A stretch of 64,000 bases of DNA from Prochlorococcus sp. AG-436-C13 (GTDB taxonomy: Bacteria; Cyanobacteriota; Cyanobacteriia; PCC-6307; Cyanobiaceae), in NCBI GenBank assembly GCA_003212695.1, contig QCPC01000005.1, forward strand, positions 36,073 through 100,072, read 5' to 3'. This document shows positions 35,190 to 42,400 of this stretch, piece after piece. Made by a program: the position numbers and the translations under genes. Below the pieces are notes generated by a model, which saw only the letters and a program-made list of their open reading frames with translations, was not told the origin of the DNA and searched no databases. Position 1 is the stretch's first letter. Each line of letters begins with the position of its first letter.

Positions 35190-35342
35190 ATGTGGAGTAA
35201 AAGGATTGCAAAACTCTTGCTCATAGACGAACTTCTTCTTGGTGGAGCATCTATGTATGCAGAGGATCTAATGCGAATCGAATCTTCAGAAATCAAGTGG
35301 AAAGCAAGAGCATTAAGGAAAATTTATGACTCAGATCAATAG
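35190..35342 (+). CDS. Hypothetical protein (50 aa)
   Basis: MWSKRIAKLLLIDELLLGGA, SMYAEDLMRIESSEIKWKAR and ALRKIYDSDQ. Amphipathic helical, ATG to TAG. Function unknown. Confidence 0.5.
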   Translation: MWSKRIAKLLLIDELLLGGASMYAEDLMRIESSEIKWKARALRKIYDSDQ

Positions 35343-35639
35343 GTTGATATAGGCAAACATTGCTTTAAATATGAAGGATTTTCTTATTTTGCTGTTTGCA
35401 TCAAACATTTCCTAGCATGTTTTTTACATCTTGCTTAGAGAAAAATCTTTATTTTCAATATGTTCGCTAGTAAAAGTAATGTAGAAATTATTTTCAAAAA
35501 AAAAAGTCCCCTTGTTATTAGGAAGACCTTTTAAAGACTGATGATCCCCATCACCCAGCCAATATAAGAACCATAGCAATTTTTTATGCCATTCGAAACA
35601 GAGATAACACTATATATAGAATTGACTTAATGAAAGTAT

Positions 35640-35830
35640 GGGCTTTGCCCCCTATCTGTAGTAGGGGTTGCTTCTTCAGTGAAATATAGTTATAAAAGAG
35701 ATCCCCATCATCCAGGCCCTAAGGACACCATCCATAGGGTCTTTTTTGTTTTTTCAGGTATTTTCCTTGTCTTTTCCTGTCAAAAGACAAGGCCTGCCTG
35801 TGGAAAACTTCCCAGGGAGGTTCTTCGCTT
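35640..35830 (+). ncRNA. Candidate structured / small RNA locus
   Basis: Hairpins in a row: CCCCTA-N7-TAGGGG (35649-35667), a 9-bp stem with one mismatch followed by TCTTTTTT (35717-35748), an 11-bp perfect stem with 6-base loop (35765-35792) and an imperfect stem (35793-35820). A transcript of about 100 bases ending at 35748 would be a free-standing small RNA. No known family recognised; expression is unproven. Confidence 0.4.
35717..35748 (+). terminator. Rho-independent terminator of candidate small RNA
   Basis: CCCTAAGGA-CACCA-TCCATAGGG with one A-A mismatch, then TCTTTTTT. No protein gene lies upstream within 350 bases on this strand. Confidence 0.65.
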
Positions 35831-36076
35831 TATTAACTATCGATAGTTTTGTTTGTTACTTTTTTTTAAGTAAAATTCTTATTTTTGTGATTTCGTAATA
35901 AGCAAAAACAATTAACTTTTTCTTTTCTAATCAATTAATACTTTTAGGAAACCAGTAGTTCAAATTTCTTCTATTGGCAACCAATGATGCACTAAATAGT
36001 TTTTTTTGTTATTGCCCTATGAAGTGAAAGCTGTTAAAAGAACATATATATCAATTCGATTTTAATTTAATATCAA

Positions 36077-36235
36077 ATGGAAAGAGCAAGAATGGTATCC
36101 GAACCTTTGTCCAAAGATGTTAGAGATATAAAAATTTTTGCTAGGAAATGGGGGGTTGAGAGATGCTATCGAACACCTTTTGGAGAAAAGGTATGCAATA
36201 AAGTCCCCTTTGAGCGTTTATATAAATCAAAATAA
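36077..36235 (+). CDS. Small ERCY-motif protein (52 aa), paralogue of 7184-7348
   Basis: MERARMVSEPLSKDVRDIKI, then ARKWGVERCYRTPFGEKVCN and KVPFERLYKSK. Shares RxWGxERCY, GExxC and the following P with 7184-7348. Function unknown. Confidence 0.65.
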   Translation: MERARMVSEPLSKDVRDIKIFARKWGVERCYRTPFGEKVCNKVPFERLYKSK

Positions 36236-36309
36236 ATTAGATGCAGCAAGATATTCTATTTAACTTTATTTATATTTAAGGCTTTTAATTAAGTAAAATA
36301 GATATTTTT

Positions 36310-36942
36310 TCAGAAGAGACTCAACTGTGAAGTTTTAAATTTAAATAGAGGAATTGTCAACCACTTTTCGGAGCTCCATCCATCTAATAAAGCTTCTAAT
36401 GCTTTTAACGCGAACTTATCCTTTTGATTTGACATCCACTCCTCTTCCGAACCTTCTGGAATAATTACAGGCATTCTGTTGTGGATAGGTTTTAGCAAGT
36501 TATTTGATTTAGTGGTTATTACAGCACATGATTCAATTTCACTTCCTTCTTTCCCCGTCCACCTACTCCAAATTCCACCCATCAAAAATGGTTTAGAGTC
36601 AATTCTTTTAATTAAATAGCCTTTTTCAATAAAACCAGTAGCAGGAATTAAGCATCTCTTGTATCTCCAGCTTGTTCGGAAAAGTTTCTTTTCTCCGACT
36701 GTTTCGGCTCTAGCGTTAAATGGCTTAGGCCCATTCAAAGGATTTTTGCTCCATTCAGAAATATAGCCCCATAACATTATTGACGAAGTTATTTTTCCTT
36801 CATTTTTGAGAACTAGTACTGGATTAGATGGTTCTAATACTAATTGCTTTTTATAATTGTCTTTAAAACCTTTTGGAAGATTAGCCTTTAAGGCACTTGT
36901 CAGTTCATTATAAGTAGCTGACAATTCATACCTACTGCACAT
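36310..36942 (-). CDS. SRAP domain protein (YedK/HMCES family), 210 aa
   Basis: Abasic-site-processing protein that forms a covalent thiazolidine link with abasic single-stranded DNA. Cys 2 (MCSRYEL) is the catalytic residue after Met removal. NARAETV (about 77-83) and PIHNRMPVII (about 152-161) carry the conserved Asn and His. GFIEK at 103-107 replaces the usual GFYEW but keeps the catalytic Glu. Length is typical. A single gene, likely used for protection during replication. Confidence 0.92.
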   Translation of the reverse strand: MCSRYELSATYNELTSALKANLPKGFKDNYKKQLVLEPSNPVLVLKNEGKITSSIMLWGYISEWSKNPLNGPKPFNARAETVGEKKLFRTSWRYKRCLIPATGFIEKGYLIKRIDSKPFLMGGIWSRWTGKEGSEIESCAVITTKSNNLLKPIHNRMPVIIPEGSEEEWMSNQKDKFALKALEALLDGWSSEKWLTIPLFKFKTSQLSLF

Positions 36943-37253
36943 AGTTGCCTTGCTTTGGGTAATTGCTCATTAAATATATCTTCAAAAAATAAACTTAATC
37001 TTAAGTTTTTTCAAAATATAAGGATTTTGGGTGGCAATAAAAAATTTATTTGATATCAATCATTTCACTTTGCCTTTAATCTTTTTTACTGCACAAATAA
37101 CTACCACTAGTTAAATTTATATTTATTTAATAAATTGGAAATGATAATGCAAGGAAAAGCTCATCTATAAGTCTAAACATATGACTTTTTTCTTCTCTGC
37201 TATTGCACTTAAAAAGTAACCTCGTAATTTTTTAGTATGTTCTCTTTTTTTTA
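36943..37253. other. Gene-free divergent intergenic region
   Basis: About 310 bases between the divergent SRAP and LapA-like genes; must contain both promoters. No ORF or strong hairpin seen. Confidence 0.4.
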
Positions 37254-37622
37254 ATGCAACAGATCAACTTGAAGGCAGTTAACTTCGCTTTAATGTTTTC
37301 CCTTGCCCTCTTAACGGCTTATTTCACATTAGAAAATACTGTTAATACAAAAGTAAATATTCTTCCTGGCGTTTCAACTTCTCTGCCTACTGCAGCATTA
37401 GTTATAATTTCTGCTGGGATAGGAGCTTGTGGAGCTTGGTTCTTTGCAAGTTGGACAAATAAATTAAGAGAGCAAGAAATAAAAGAATTGGAAAATACAA
37501 AGAACCGTGTTAAGGATCTTGAAATTGATTTGTCCAGGTTAAAAACCAAGCAAAACAATATTCTTCCTTTTATGAGTTTTTCTCCAGATAAAGTGCTTAG
37601 CTCTGAGAAAAAAGCTGCTTAG
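37254..37622 (+). CDS. LapA / DUF1049 domain membrane protein (122 aa)
   Basis: Two transmembrane helices (about 9-25 and 45-65) joined by a short loop TKVNILPGVSTSLPTAALVI, then a coiled-coil tail EQEIKELENTKNRVKDLEID LSRL. This is the layout of lipopolysaccharide-assembly protein A (DUF1049), present in most cyanobacteria. Predicted inner-membrane protein. The ATG at 37254 is the first in frame. Confidence 0.85.
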   Translation: MQQINLKAVNFALMFSLALLTAYFTLENTVNTKVNILPGVSTSLPTAALVIISAGIGACGAWFFASWTNKLREQEIKELENTKNRVKDLEIDLSRLKTKQNNILPFMSFSPDKVLSSEKKAA

Positions 37623-37701
37623 CAGATATATTTCTAATCTTTGCTTAGGTTCTTAATTTTTCTTCTACCTTTTTCATTTACATCTAAAAAATATAATTGC
37701 T

Positions 37702-37938
37702 ATGGAAAAGGATTTAAATAATGAAGAAGATTGTAGTCGGACTACAAAACTAATTTCCATTGGTATAGCTCCTAGAGCAGTTTTTGCAATAGGGCTTGTT
37801 CCAATGGGATTAGTTTCTATTGGCATAGTATCTATGGGCGTAATTTCCTTAGGAGTTGTAAGTATGGGATTAATTAATGCTTGTATTGTGGGATGCGGAT
37901 TAATTATCTATGCCTTTAAAGGAATGGGTTTGAATTAG
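37702..37938 (+). CDS. Small protein with glycine pentad repeats (78 aa)
   Basis: After an acidic N-terminus (MEKDLNNEEDCSRTTKLISI), glycine recurs every five residues: AIG LVPMG LVSIG IVSMG VISLG VVSMG. The repeats are hydrophobic with one small or polar residue each. This pattern is seen in some membrane-associated bacterial proteins and in beta-helix-like repeats. Likely membrane-embedded. 79 bases after the LapA-like gene. Function unknown. Confidence 0.75.
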   Translation: MEKDLNNEEDCSRTTKLISIGIAPRAVFAIGLVPMGLVSIGIVSMGVISLGVVSMGLINACIVGCGLIIYAFKGMGLN

Positions 37939-38047
37939 TATAGGAAATTCTTTCAACTGATAAGTTTTATACTAAACATAATACTATTATTTTCACTCAA
38001 TTTTAATATTACCAACTTATCTTGATTTTATATCTTATAATAATTTT

Positions 38048-38179
38048 ATGGCTAATAAATATACTATTAATGACTTGGCACATGATATTGCTTATATAGC
38101 TATATTTGTTGGCTTGATTCTATTAATAATAGGATATTTCCCTGAAATCTCTAATAGAATTATTCATTTCAAAAATTAA
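38048..38179 (+). CDS. Small single-helix membrane protein (43 aa)
   Basis: MANKYTINDLAHDIAYIAIF VGLILLIIGYFPEISNRIIH FKN. One helix, polar ends. Lies between 37702-37938 and 38238-38861 on the same strand. Confidence 0.5.
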   Translation: MANKYTINDLAHDIAYIAIFVGLILLIIGYFPEISNRIIHFKN

Positions 38180-38237
38180 TATACAAAGTAAACAATTTCA
38201 ATCATCTATTAAAATGGAAATATCTTAATATAAGATA

Positions 38238-38861
38238 ATGACTAGGTTTAATTTTCTTTCATTAGAAGTTTTTGCTTTTATTTTGCTTACGATTATTTGG
38301 TTAGGATTCGTATATAAGAAATATATAATTAAGGATAGCATTGATTCATCTAAAGCGGAAAATAATAATTTTAACAATGTAATTACACCAGCTATATCAG
38401 AACTTCTAAAGCTTGAAAAAGTTGCAAGAAATAAAGGTACTGGGATTGAATTAGATTCGCTCTTAGGACTTTGGAAATTTAAAACTGTATGGAAGAAACA
38501 ATCCGATAAAGAAGATTCACTTACTAGCTTATTACTTAGGCAATTTTCAGCATCTTTGGAGTTGATAAAGTTATCAAAAGAAGAAAATGATTTAAGACTA
38601 AAGATCTTAAACTCGATTAGCTTTGGAATACTATCTATAAAATTTTCAGGATATGGTACCCTAAAAGGATCACAACCTGTTTTACCTTTCTTTTTTCAAT
38701 CAATAGAATTTAATATAGATAAAAAAGTAATATTCAAGAAAATTCTTCTTGTACCTGAAGATAATCAATGGCCTTTTTTCTCTTTAATAGGGATTGGAGA
38801 AAGAGGAGAATGGCTTTCAGCTAGGGGGAGAGGGGGAGGACTTGCTGTTTGGATTAAGTGA
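38238..38861 (+). CDS. Conserved hypothetical, possibly fibrillin/PAP-like (207 aa)
   Basis: N-terminal membrane helix (about 9-25), then a soluble domain: IELDSLLGLWKFKTVWKK, LLRQFSASLELIKLSKEEN, LRLKILNSISFGILSIKFSG, PVLPFFFQSIEFNIDKKVI and LSARGRGGGLAVWIK at the end. The start of the domain (a GxW strand) and the later LPFFFQSIEF resemble plastid lipid-associated (fibrillin) proteins, but the match is weak. Membrane-anchored; function uncertain. Confidence 0.7.
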   Translation: MTRFNFLSLEVFAFILLTIIWLGFVYKKYIIKDSIDSSKAENNNFNNVITPAISELLKLEKVARNKGTGIELDSLLGLWKFKTVWKKQSDKEDSLTSLLLRQFSASLELIKLSKEENDLRLKILNSISFGILSIKFSGYGTLKGSQPVLPFFFQSIEFNIDKKVIFKKILLVPEDNQWPFFSLIGIGERGEWLSARGRGGGLAVWIK

Positions 38862-38947
38862 TAATTAATAGAGATTGCTAAATAAATTAATTGCAATTCT
38901 CATTGCATAGAAAATTTCAAAATAACTCTGATTATAATCTTCTTTAA

Positions 38948-39664
38948 TTACTTTGGTTTTAGAATGGAACTACTTCTACAATGAAGAAAAAGTCCTAACG
39001 CCATTAATAGTTCAAAGATTTCTTGGTCATTACGAATTTGTTGAACTGTAGAAGCATTAGATATATCAAAGTAGAAATAAAATAATGCAACAAAGAGGAA
39101 ATAAAGACTATATTGCTTAGATGGAAGAGAATCTAATTTAGGTAAATACTTCCATCCGACAAAACCAAATAAAATACATGATATTTCAAATGAAGGATCT
39201 AAAAGTAGATGGTGAAAGTAATGTAAATTATGTATATTAGATTCACCTTGATAGTTCATATTGCGAATTACTTCAAGACCATACCCTGTTATTCTTTCCC
39301 CCCAGCTTATCTCTTCCCCTGCAACAAAAATGCATAAAAATACTATTAATCCCCATAAAATCAAATTCAAATTAAAACCATTCTTAACTCTTTTTGATAG
39401 AGAAGATATTGCAAATAAGCCAGCTCCAAAATATAGAAAAAATTGAATCCATTCTAAAGGTCCATCTTCACTTCTGCACCAGTCAAACCAAGTCATCCCA
39501 ATTAAATTTTCGCCATAGGGCAATATGTAAATTACTCCATAAATAAAAACTAAATATATAATAGGAAAAATATCAACCTTAGGTTTTATATTACCCCAAG
39601 TTGTGGTTATATTTTTCTCCGATAGAGTGGTAAAAGGATTCAAATAAGAGATAAAAAAATTCAC
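38948..39664 (-). CDS. Conserved multi-pass membrane protein (238 aa)
   Basis: About six transmembrane helices. Motifs: EDGPLEWIQFFLYFGAGLFA (about 67-86), FVAGEEISWGERITGY (about 113-128) and NYQGESNIHNLHYFHHLLLD (about 137-156). The run of conserved Glu, His and Asn at helix ends, GEEISWG and NxHNLHYFHH, suggests a buried polar or metal site. Proteins with this pattern occur in many bacteria without known role. Confidence 0.75.
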   Translation of the reverse strand: MNFFISYLNPFTTLSEKNITTTWGNIKPKVDIFPIIYLVFIYGVIYILPYGENLIGMTWFDWCRSEDGPLEWIQFFLYFGAGLFAISSLSKRVKNGFNLNLILWGLIVFLCIFVAGEEISWGERITGYGLEVIRNMNYQGESNIHNLHYFHHLLLDPSFEISCILFGFVGWKYLPKLDSLPSKQYSLYFLFVALFYFYFDISNASTVQQIRNDQEIFELLMALGLFLHCRSSSILKPK

Positions 39665-39886
39665 TTGAGATTAAAATTAATTTACTAATGCTAAAAGCCT
39701 GCAGATTTAATCTAGCTTCTTAAACTAACTGATGCAAATCCAAGCAAAAATAAATTTAGCGGAATGTATTTTCTTTGGATATGGGAATAAACTTTTTGAT
39801 AAACATATTCAATGAATCTTATCCAAATAAAATGAATGTAAAATTAATATTATCTTAATGAGAAGCTTTTCATTGTGATTATCTAC

Positions 39887-39924
39887 AAAAAAAAGGTCTA
39901 GATTTTATTCTAGACCTTTTTTTT
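39887..39924. terminator. Strong bidirectional terminator
   Basis: GGTCTAGA-TTTTAT-TCTAGACC flanked by A8 and T8. Lies after 39959-40102 (minus strand). Confidence 0.9.
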
Positions 39925-39958
39925 GAATTTTACCTAAGATCAAATTATCCTAGGCTGT

Positions 39959-40102
39959 TTAGCCATTGTCTTCTACGTCAAATTTAGAAAGATTAGGACC
40001 TGCAATTGCTCCTACTATTACAAATAGAACTAAGGAGGCAACTCCAGCTGCAGCAGCTGATGGGGTGAAGCCGCCTAAAGCGAATGTAGCAAAGAAATCC
40101 AT
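39959..40102 (-). CDS. Small membrane protein (47 aa) with GPNLSKF end
   Basis: MDFFATFALGGFTPSAAAAG VASLVLFVIVGAIAGPNLSK FDVEDNG. The start at 40102 is chosen over the ATG at 40126 because it begins at the conserved part. The protein at 54289-54438 has the same plan (short N-terminus, PSAA, helix, GP, acidic tail), and a relic at 6189-6284 keeps the end. A picocyanobacterial family of unknown role. Confidence 0.7.
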   Translation of the reverse strand: MDFFATFALGGFTPSAAAAGVASLVLFVIVGAIAGPNLSKFDVEDNG

Positions 40103-40743
40103 AAATAAAGAGCCAATGTAAGGCATGTACTTTCAGCAGAGCATACAAACTTACAGTTCAAAGCGTATCAATTCAGAGCATATCTTCTTATTTAGTTGGA
40201 TTATTCGAATTTGTATAGGAAATGCCCAACGAGTTTTCGCCTTATTTGTAGCTGCCTATTTATTAAAAATGCAGGGATCAAGAATTTGAAAGCATATGCT
40301 TTCAAATTCATATCAAGCCTAAATAGCCAGCAGCAAAACCTACAGTTAGAAAAAAAACAAACTCCAATAGCTCTCTACTTCCAGAAGGCATTGAATTTAG
40401 GACAACAGAAATTCGGTGAGCGATTTGAACATTCTACGCAAAGTTTTTAGAAGCTAATAAATAATTTCGAAATGTGCGCGTTAAATTCTTTTTAAACTGA
40501 AAATCATTATATTTTCTTTCTATTTGAGCTTTTACTGCTTTATGATCTGAAGGATATGATCATTAGCTAGGAAAGTATTTTAAAAATAGATTTCAGCCAT
40601 AAAAGTTTTTAATGATCAAGACTGTATAGGTTAAAGCGTAAAAAAAAATACTAAAACTACTAGAATCTAGAAAGTAGTTTCTTATAGTGGGTCAAAGAGC
40701 TATTAAAACTGATAAAATGAATTTATAAATAATGTAATTTTGA
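40103..40743. other. Gene-poor stretch with a long palindrome
   Basis: About 640 bases. A plus-strand frame 40196-40450 exists, but it lacks a good start and contains the palindrome at 40282-40309, so I do not call it. Nothing else seen. Confidence 0.4.
40282..40309. repeat. 28-base perfect palindrome
   Basis: GAATTTGAAAGCAT followed directly by ATGCTTTCAAATTC, with no loop and no T-run. Resembles the loop-free palindrome at 14608-14637 in form, not sequence. Could be an operator or cruciform site. Confidence 0.9.
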
Positions 40744-41127
40744 ATGCAAGAGAAACTAGTTTTTATTTATGATGGTGAATGTCCTTTCTGCAAGCATTTT
40801 GCAGAATTAATTGAATTGCAAAGTGGTCTTTCTAGTATTTCTATATTGAATGGCAGAGAGAATATTTCTTTAATCAGAGAGTTGTTAAAAAAAGGATTTG
40901 ACCTTAATAATGGAGCAATTTTACTTAATGGGGAAGAAATTCTGCATGGTCCTATAGCTATAAATTTCATCTGCTCAAGAATAAACAATCCTTCAAGTGC
41001 CTTGCTAAAAATACTTGTTACTACCTTTTCTTCTAATAAAAGAACTAATCTAATATTTCCTTTTCTTTTGATTGCTAGAAGGATTTCTCTACTATTTAAA
41101 GGAATTTCGATAAAACTGGTTTCTTGA
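40744..41127 (+). CDS. DCC-family thiol-disulfide oxidoreductase (DUF393), 127 aa
   Basis: N-terminal strand then FIYDGECPFCKHFAELIELQ: the DxxCxxC motif with Cys 13 and Cys 16, defining the DCC (DUF393) family, a thioredoxin-like fold. A later segment GAILLNGEEILHGPIAINFI is also typical. Predicted redox-active cytoplasmic or membrane-associated protein. Single gene, with a hairpin about 85 bases past its stop. Confidence 0.88.
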   Translation: MQEKLVFIYDGECPFCKHFAELIELQSGLSSISILNGRENISLIRELLKKGFDLNNGAILLNGEEILHGPIAINFICSRINNPSSALLKILVTTFSSNKRTNLIFPFLLIARRISLLFKGISIKLVS

Positions 41128-41210
41128 TTGTTCTCTATGATATTAAGCCAAAACAAAGAAATACTCTAGTTATCCTTGTTTTGGAGACAAGATTCCAGTT
41201 CTTAAAAACC

Positions 41211-41247
41211 TTTCTAATGCACATCTTTTATTAATGTGCATTAGAAA
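41211..41247. terminator. Perfect 14-bp hairpin between convergent genes
   Basis: TTTCTAATGCACAT and ATGTGCATTAGAAA around a nine-base loop. Only short T-runs follow, so it may act as a weak bidirectional terminator or RNA end stabiliser for 40744-41127 and 41282-41467. Confidence 0.65.
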
Positions 41248-41281
41248 TAGTTTGTGAATATTCCTATTAGGCAAGTTTGCC

Positions 41282-41467
41282 TTAATTTTTTACAACAGCT
41301 TTTTGAATATCTTTAGCATAATAACTTGTATACCCTTCTTTAGCTCTCCAACGGAAAAGTACTATGTGAACAGGGATTGCAAAAAGGGCGTGAAAAAAAG
41401 TAAGGAGGTAAAAGTCCCAAGGAATTCCTGCCTGCCCATACATTGCGAAAAGTGGAGATAAATGCAT
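41282..41467 (-). CDS. Small membrane protein (61 aa)
   Basis: MHLSPLFAMYGQAGIPWDFY, a hydrophobic helix LLTFFHALFAIPVHIVLF, then RWRAKEGYTSYYAKDIQKAV VKN. His and Trp near the helix ends. No family recognised. Confidence 0.65.
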   Translation of the reverse strand: MHLSPLFAMYGQAGIPWDFYLLTFFHALFAIPVHIVLFRWRAKEGYTSYYAKDIQKAVVKN

Positions 41468-41493
41468 TGATTTTAATAATCCGTTATTCCTTA

Positions 41494-41805
41494 ATGATTT
41501 TGCCTCTAAATACCCTCAATAGTCATATAAAGGGTTAAAAATTAATACCTATTGAAAATCAACCTGCTTTTAAAGAAATCTCTTTTGTAGGGTTTCAGAT
41601 ATTTTATGCAGATTTAAATCAATTTTCAAAACTCAAAGCACTTTACAGGCTCGGATTCGAAATACCCGCCAATAAATACACTCGCTTTTCGACAAGTGAA
41701 GTTGAATTGTTTATAAGCTTATGGAAAAAGAAAAAGATTTTTTACGAATTACCTAATAATGGGATTGTTTTCAAAGTAAATAGTAGGAAATTTCAAAACA
41801 ATTAG
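41494..41805 (+). pseudogene. Interrupted ORF (in-frame TAA), 103 codons
   Basis: From ATG at 41494: MILPLNTLNSHIKG, TAA at 41536-41538, then KLIPIENQPAFKEISFVGFQ, YADLNQFSKLKALYRLGFEI, KYTRFSTSEVELFISLWKKK and on to TAG at 41805. The part after the stop is clearly protein-like but has no ATG, GTG or TTG near its start (only ATT at 41551). Nonsense mutation or unusual start codon. Confidence 0.5.
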
Positions 41806-41866
41806 GAGTAAATAATTTTTATCCTTATTGGGCTCATGCTCTTAAAGGTTCAACAGAAAAACTAAA

Positions 41867-42025
41867 CTAAATAGGGTTTGTTGCTAATCTGTTTGGCATA
41901 ACAGGCGAACCAGTCCCTTTGCCATCCTGATCGTCATCGTCATCCTCAAAACCTGAAATAAGTACTAAAAATCCACCTAGGGATAGCAAGGCCGAAAAAA
42001 ATACGGCTATTAAATCTGTTTCCAA
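41867..42025 (-). CDS. Small membrane protein with Asp-run (52 aa)
   Basis: TTG start at 42025: METDLIAVFFSALLSLGGFL VLISGFEDDDDDQDGKGTGS PVMPNRLATNPI. One helix then an acidic run and a Gly/Pro-rich tail. Composition and lack of interruptions support a gene despite the TTG start. Confidence 0.6.
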   Translation of the reverse strand: METDLIAVFFSALLSLGGFLVLISGFEDDDDDQDGKGTGSPVMPNRLATNPI

Positions 42026-42227
42026 AAGAAAGCCTAAAAATCAATTATAGGTGATTATTCCTATTGCCGTGAGATTATCAGCCTTCCTGCCTTATCCAAA
42101 TATTTATTTTTTGAAAGCTTTAGTTGGATTGGATTGGGAAATAATTCATATATAGATTGTGTTGGCTATAAAAAGAGCTTCTTTGGTTAGATTAATATAT
42201 GAAGCTTGAGTACTTTGATTCATCAAT

Positions 42228-42374
42228 ATGAATATTGTTTTTGCCGTATTAGATCCAGCAGTTAAAACTTTCTTATTTGTTGTCAGCATTCTAGGGCCGT
42301 TGAGTATCTTATCCCTAATTCTTTTTTTAAAAAGAATTGAGAAGAATTCCCCAGAACGTATAAGGTGGCATTAA
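42228..42374 (+). CDS. Small single-helix membrane protein (48 aa)
   Basis: MNIVFAVLDPAVKTFLFVVS, ILGPLSILSLILFLKRIEKN and SPERIRWH. Possible paralogue of 27580-27726. Ends 26 bases before the stop of the SbcC-like gene (convergent). Confidence 0.55.
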   Translation: MNIVFAVLDPAVKTFLFVVSILGPLSILSLILFLKRIEKNSPERIRWH

Positions 42375-42400
42375 CAAAAAATTAGATTTACTCTTAAGTC

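Larger units (their letters stand above)
35343..36076. other. Gene-free stretch with clustered hairpins
   Basis: No ORF. Two GC-richer segments: one around 35536-35575 with GATCCCCATCACCCAGCC and CCAATATAAGAACC, and the hairpin cluster 35640-35830. GATCCCCATCAYCCAG occurs twice (about 35541 and 35700), and CCAATATAAGAACC also occurs near 10162. Confidence 0.5.

Noticed and set aside
40196..40450. Plus-strand ORF of 84 codons
   Set aside because: Non-ATG start, spans the 28-base palindrome, and no recognisable family; coding is doubtful.
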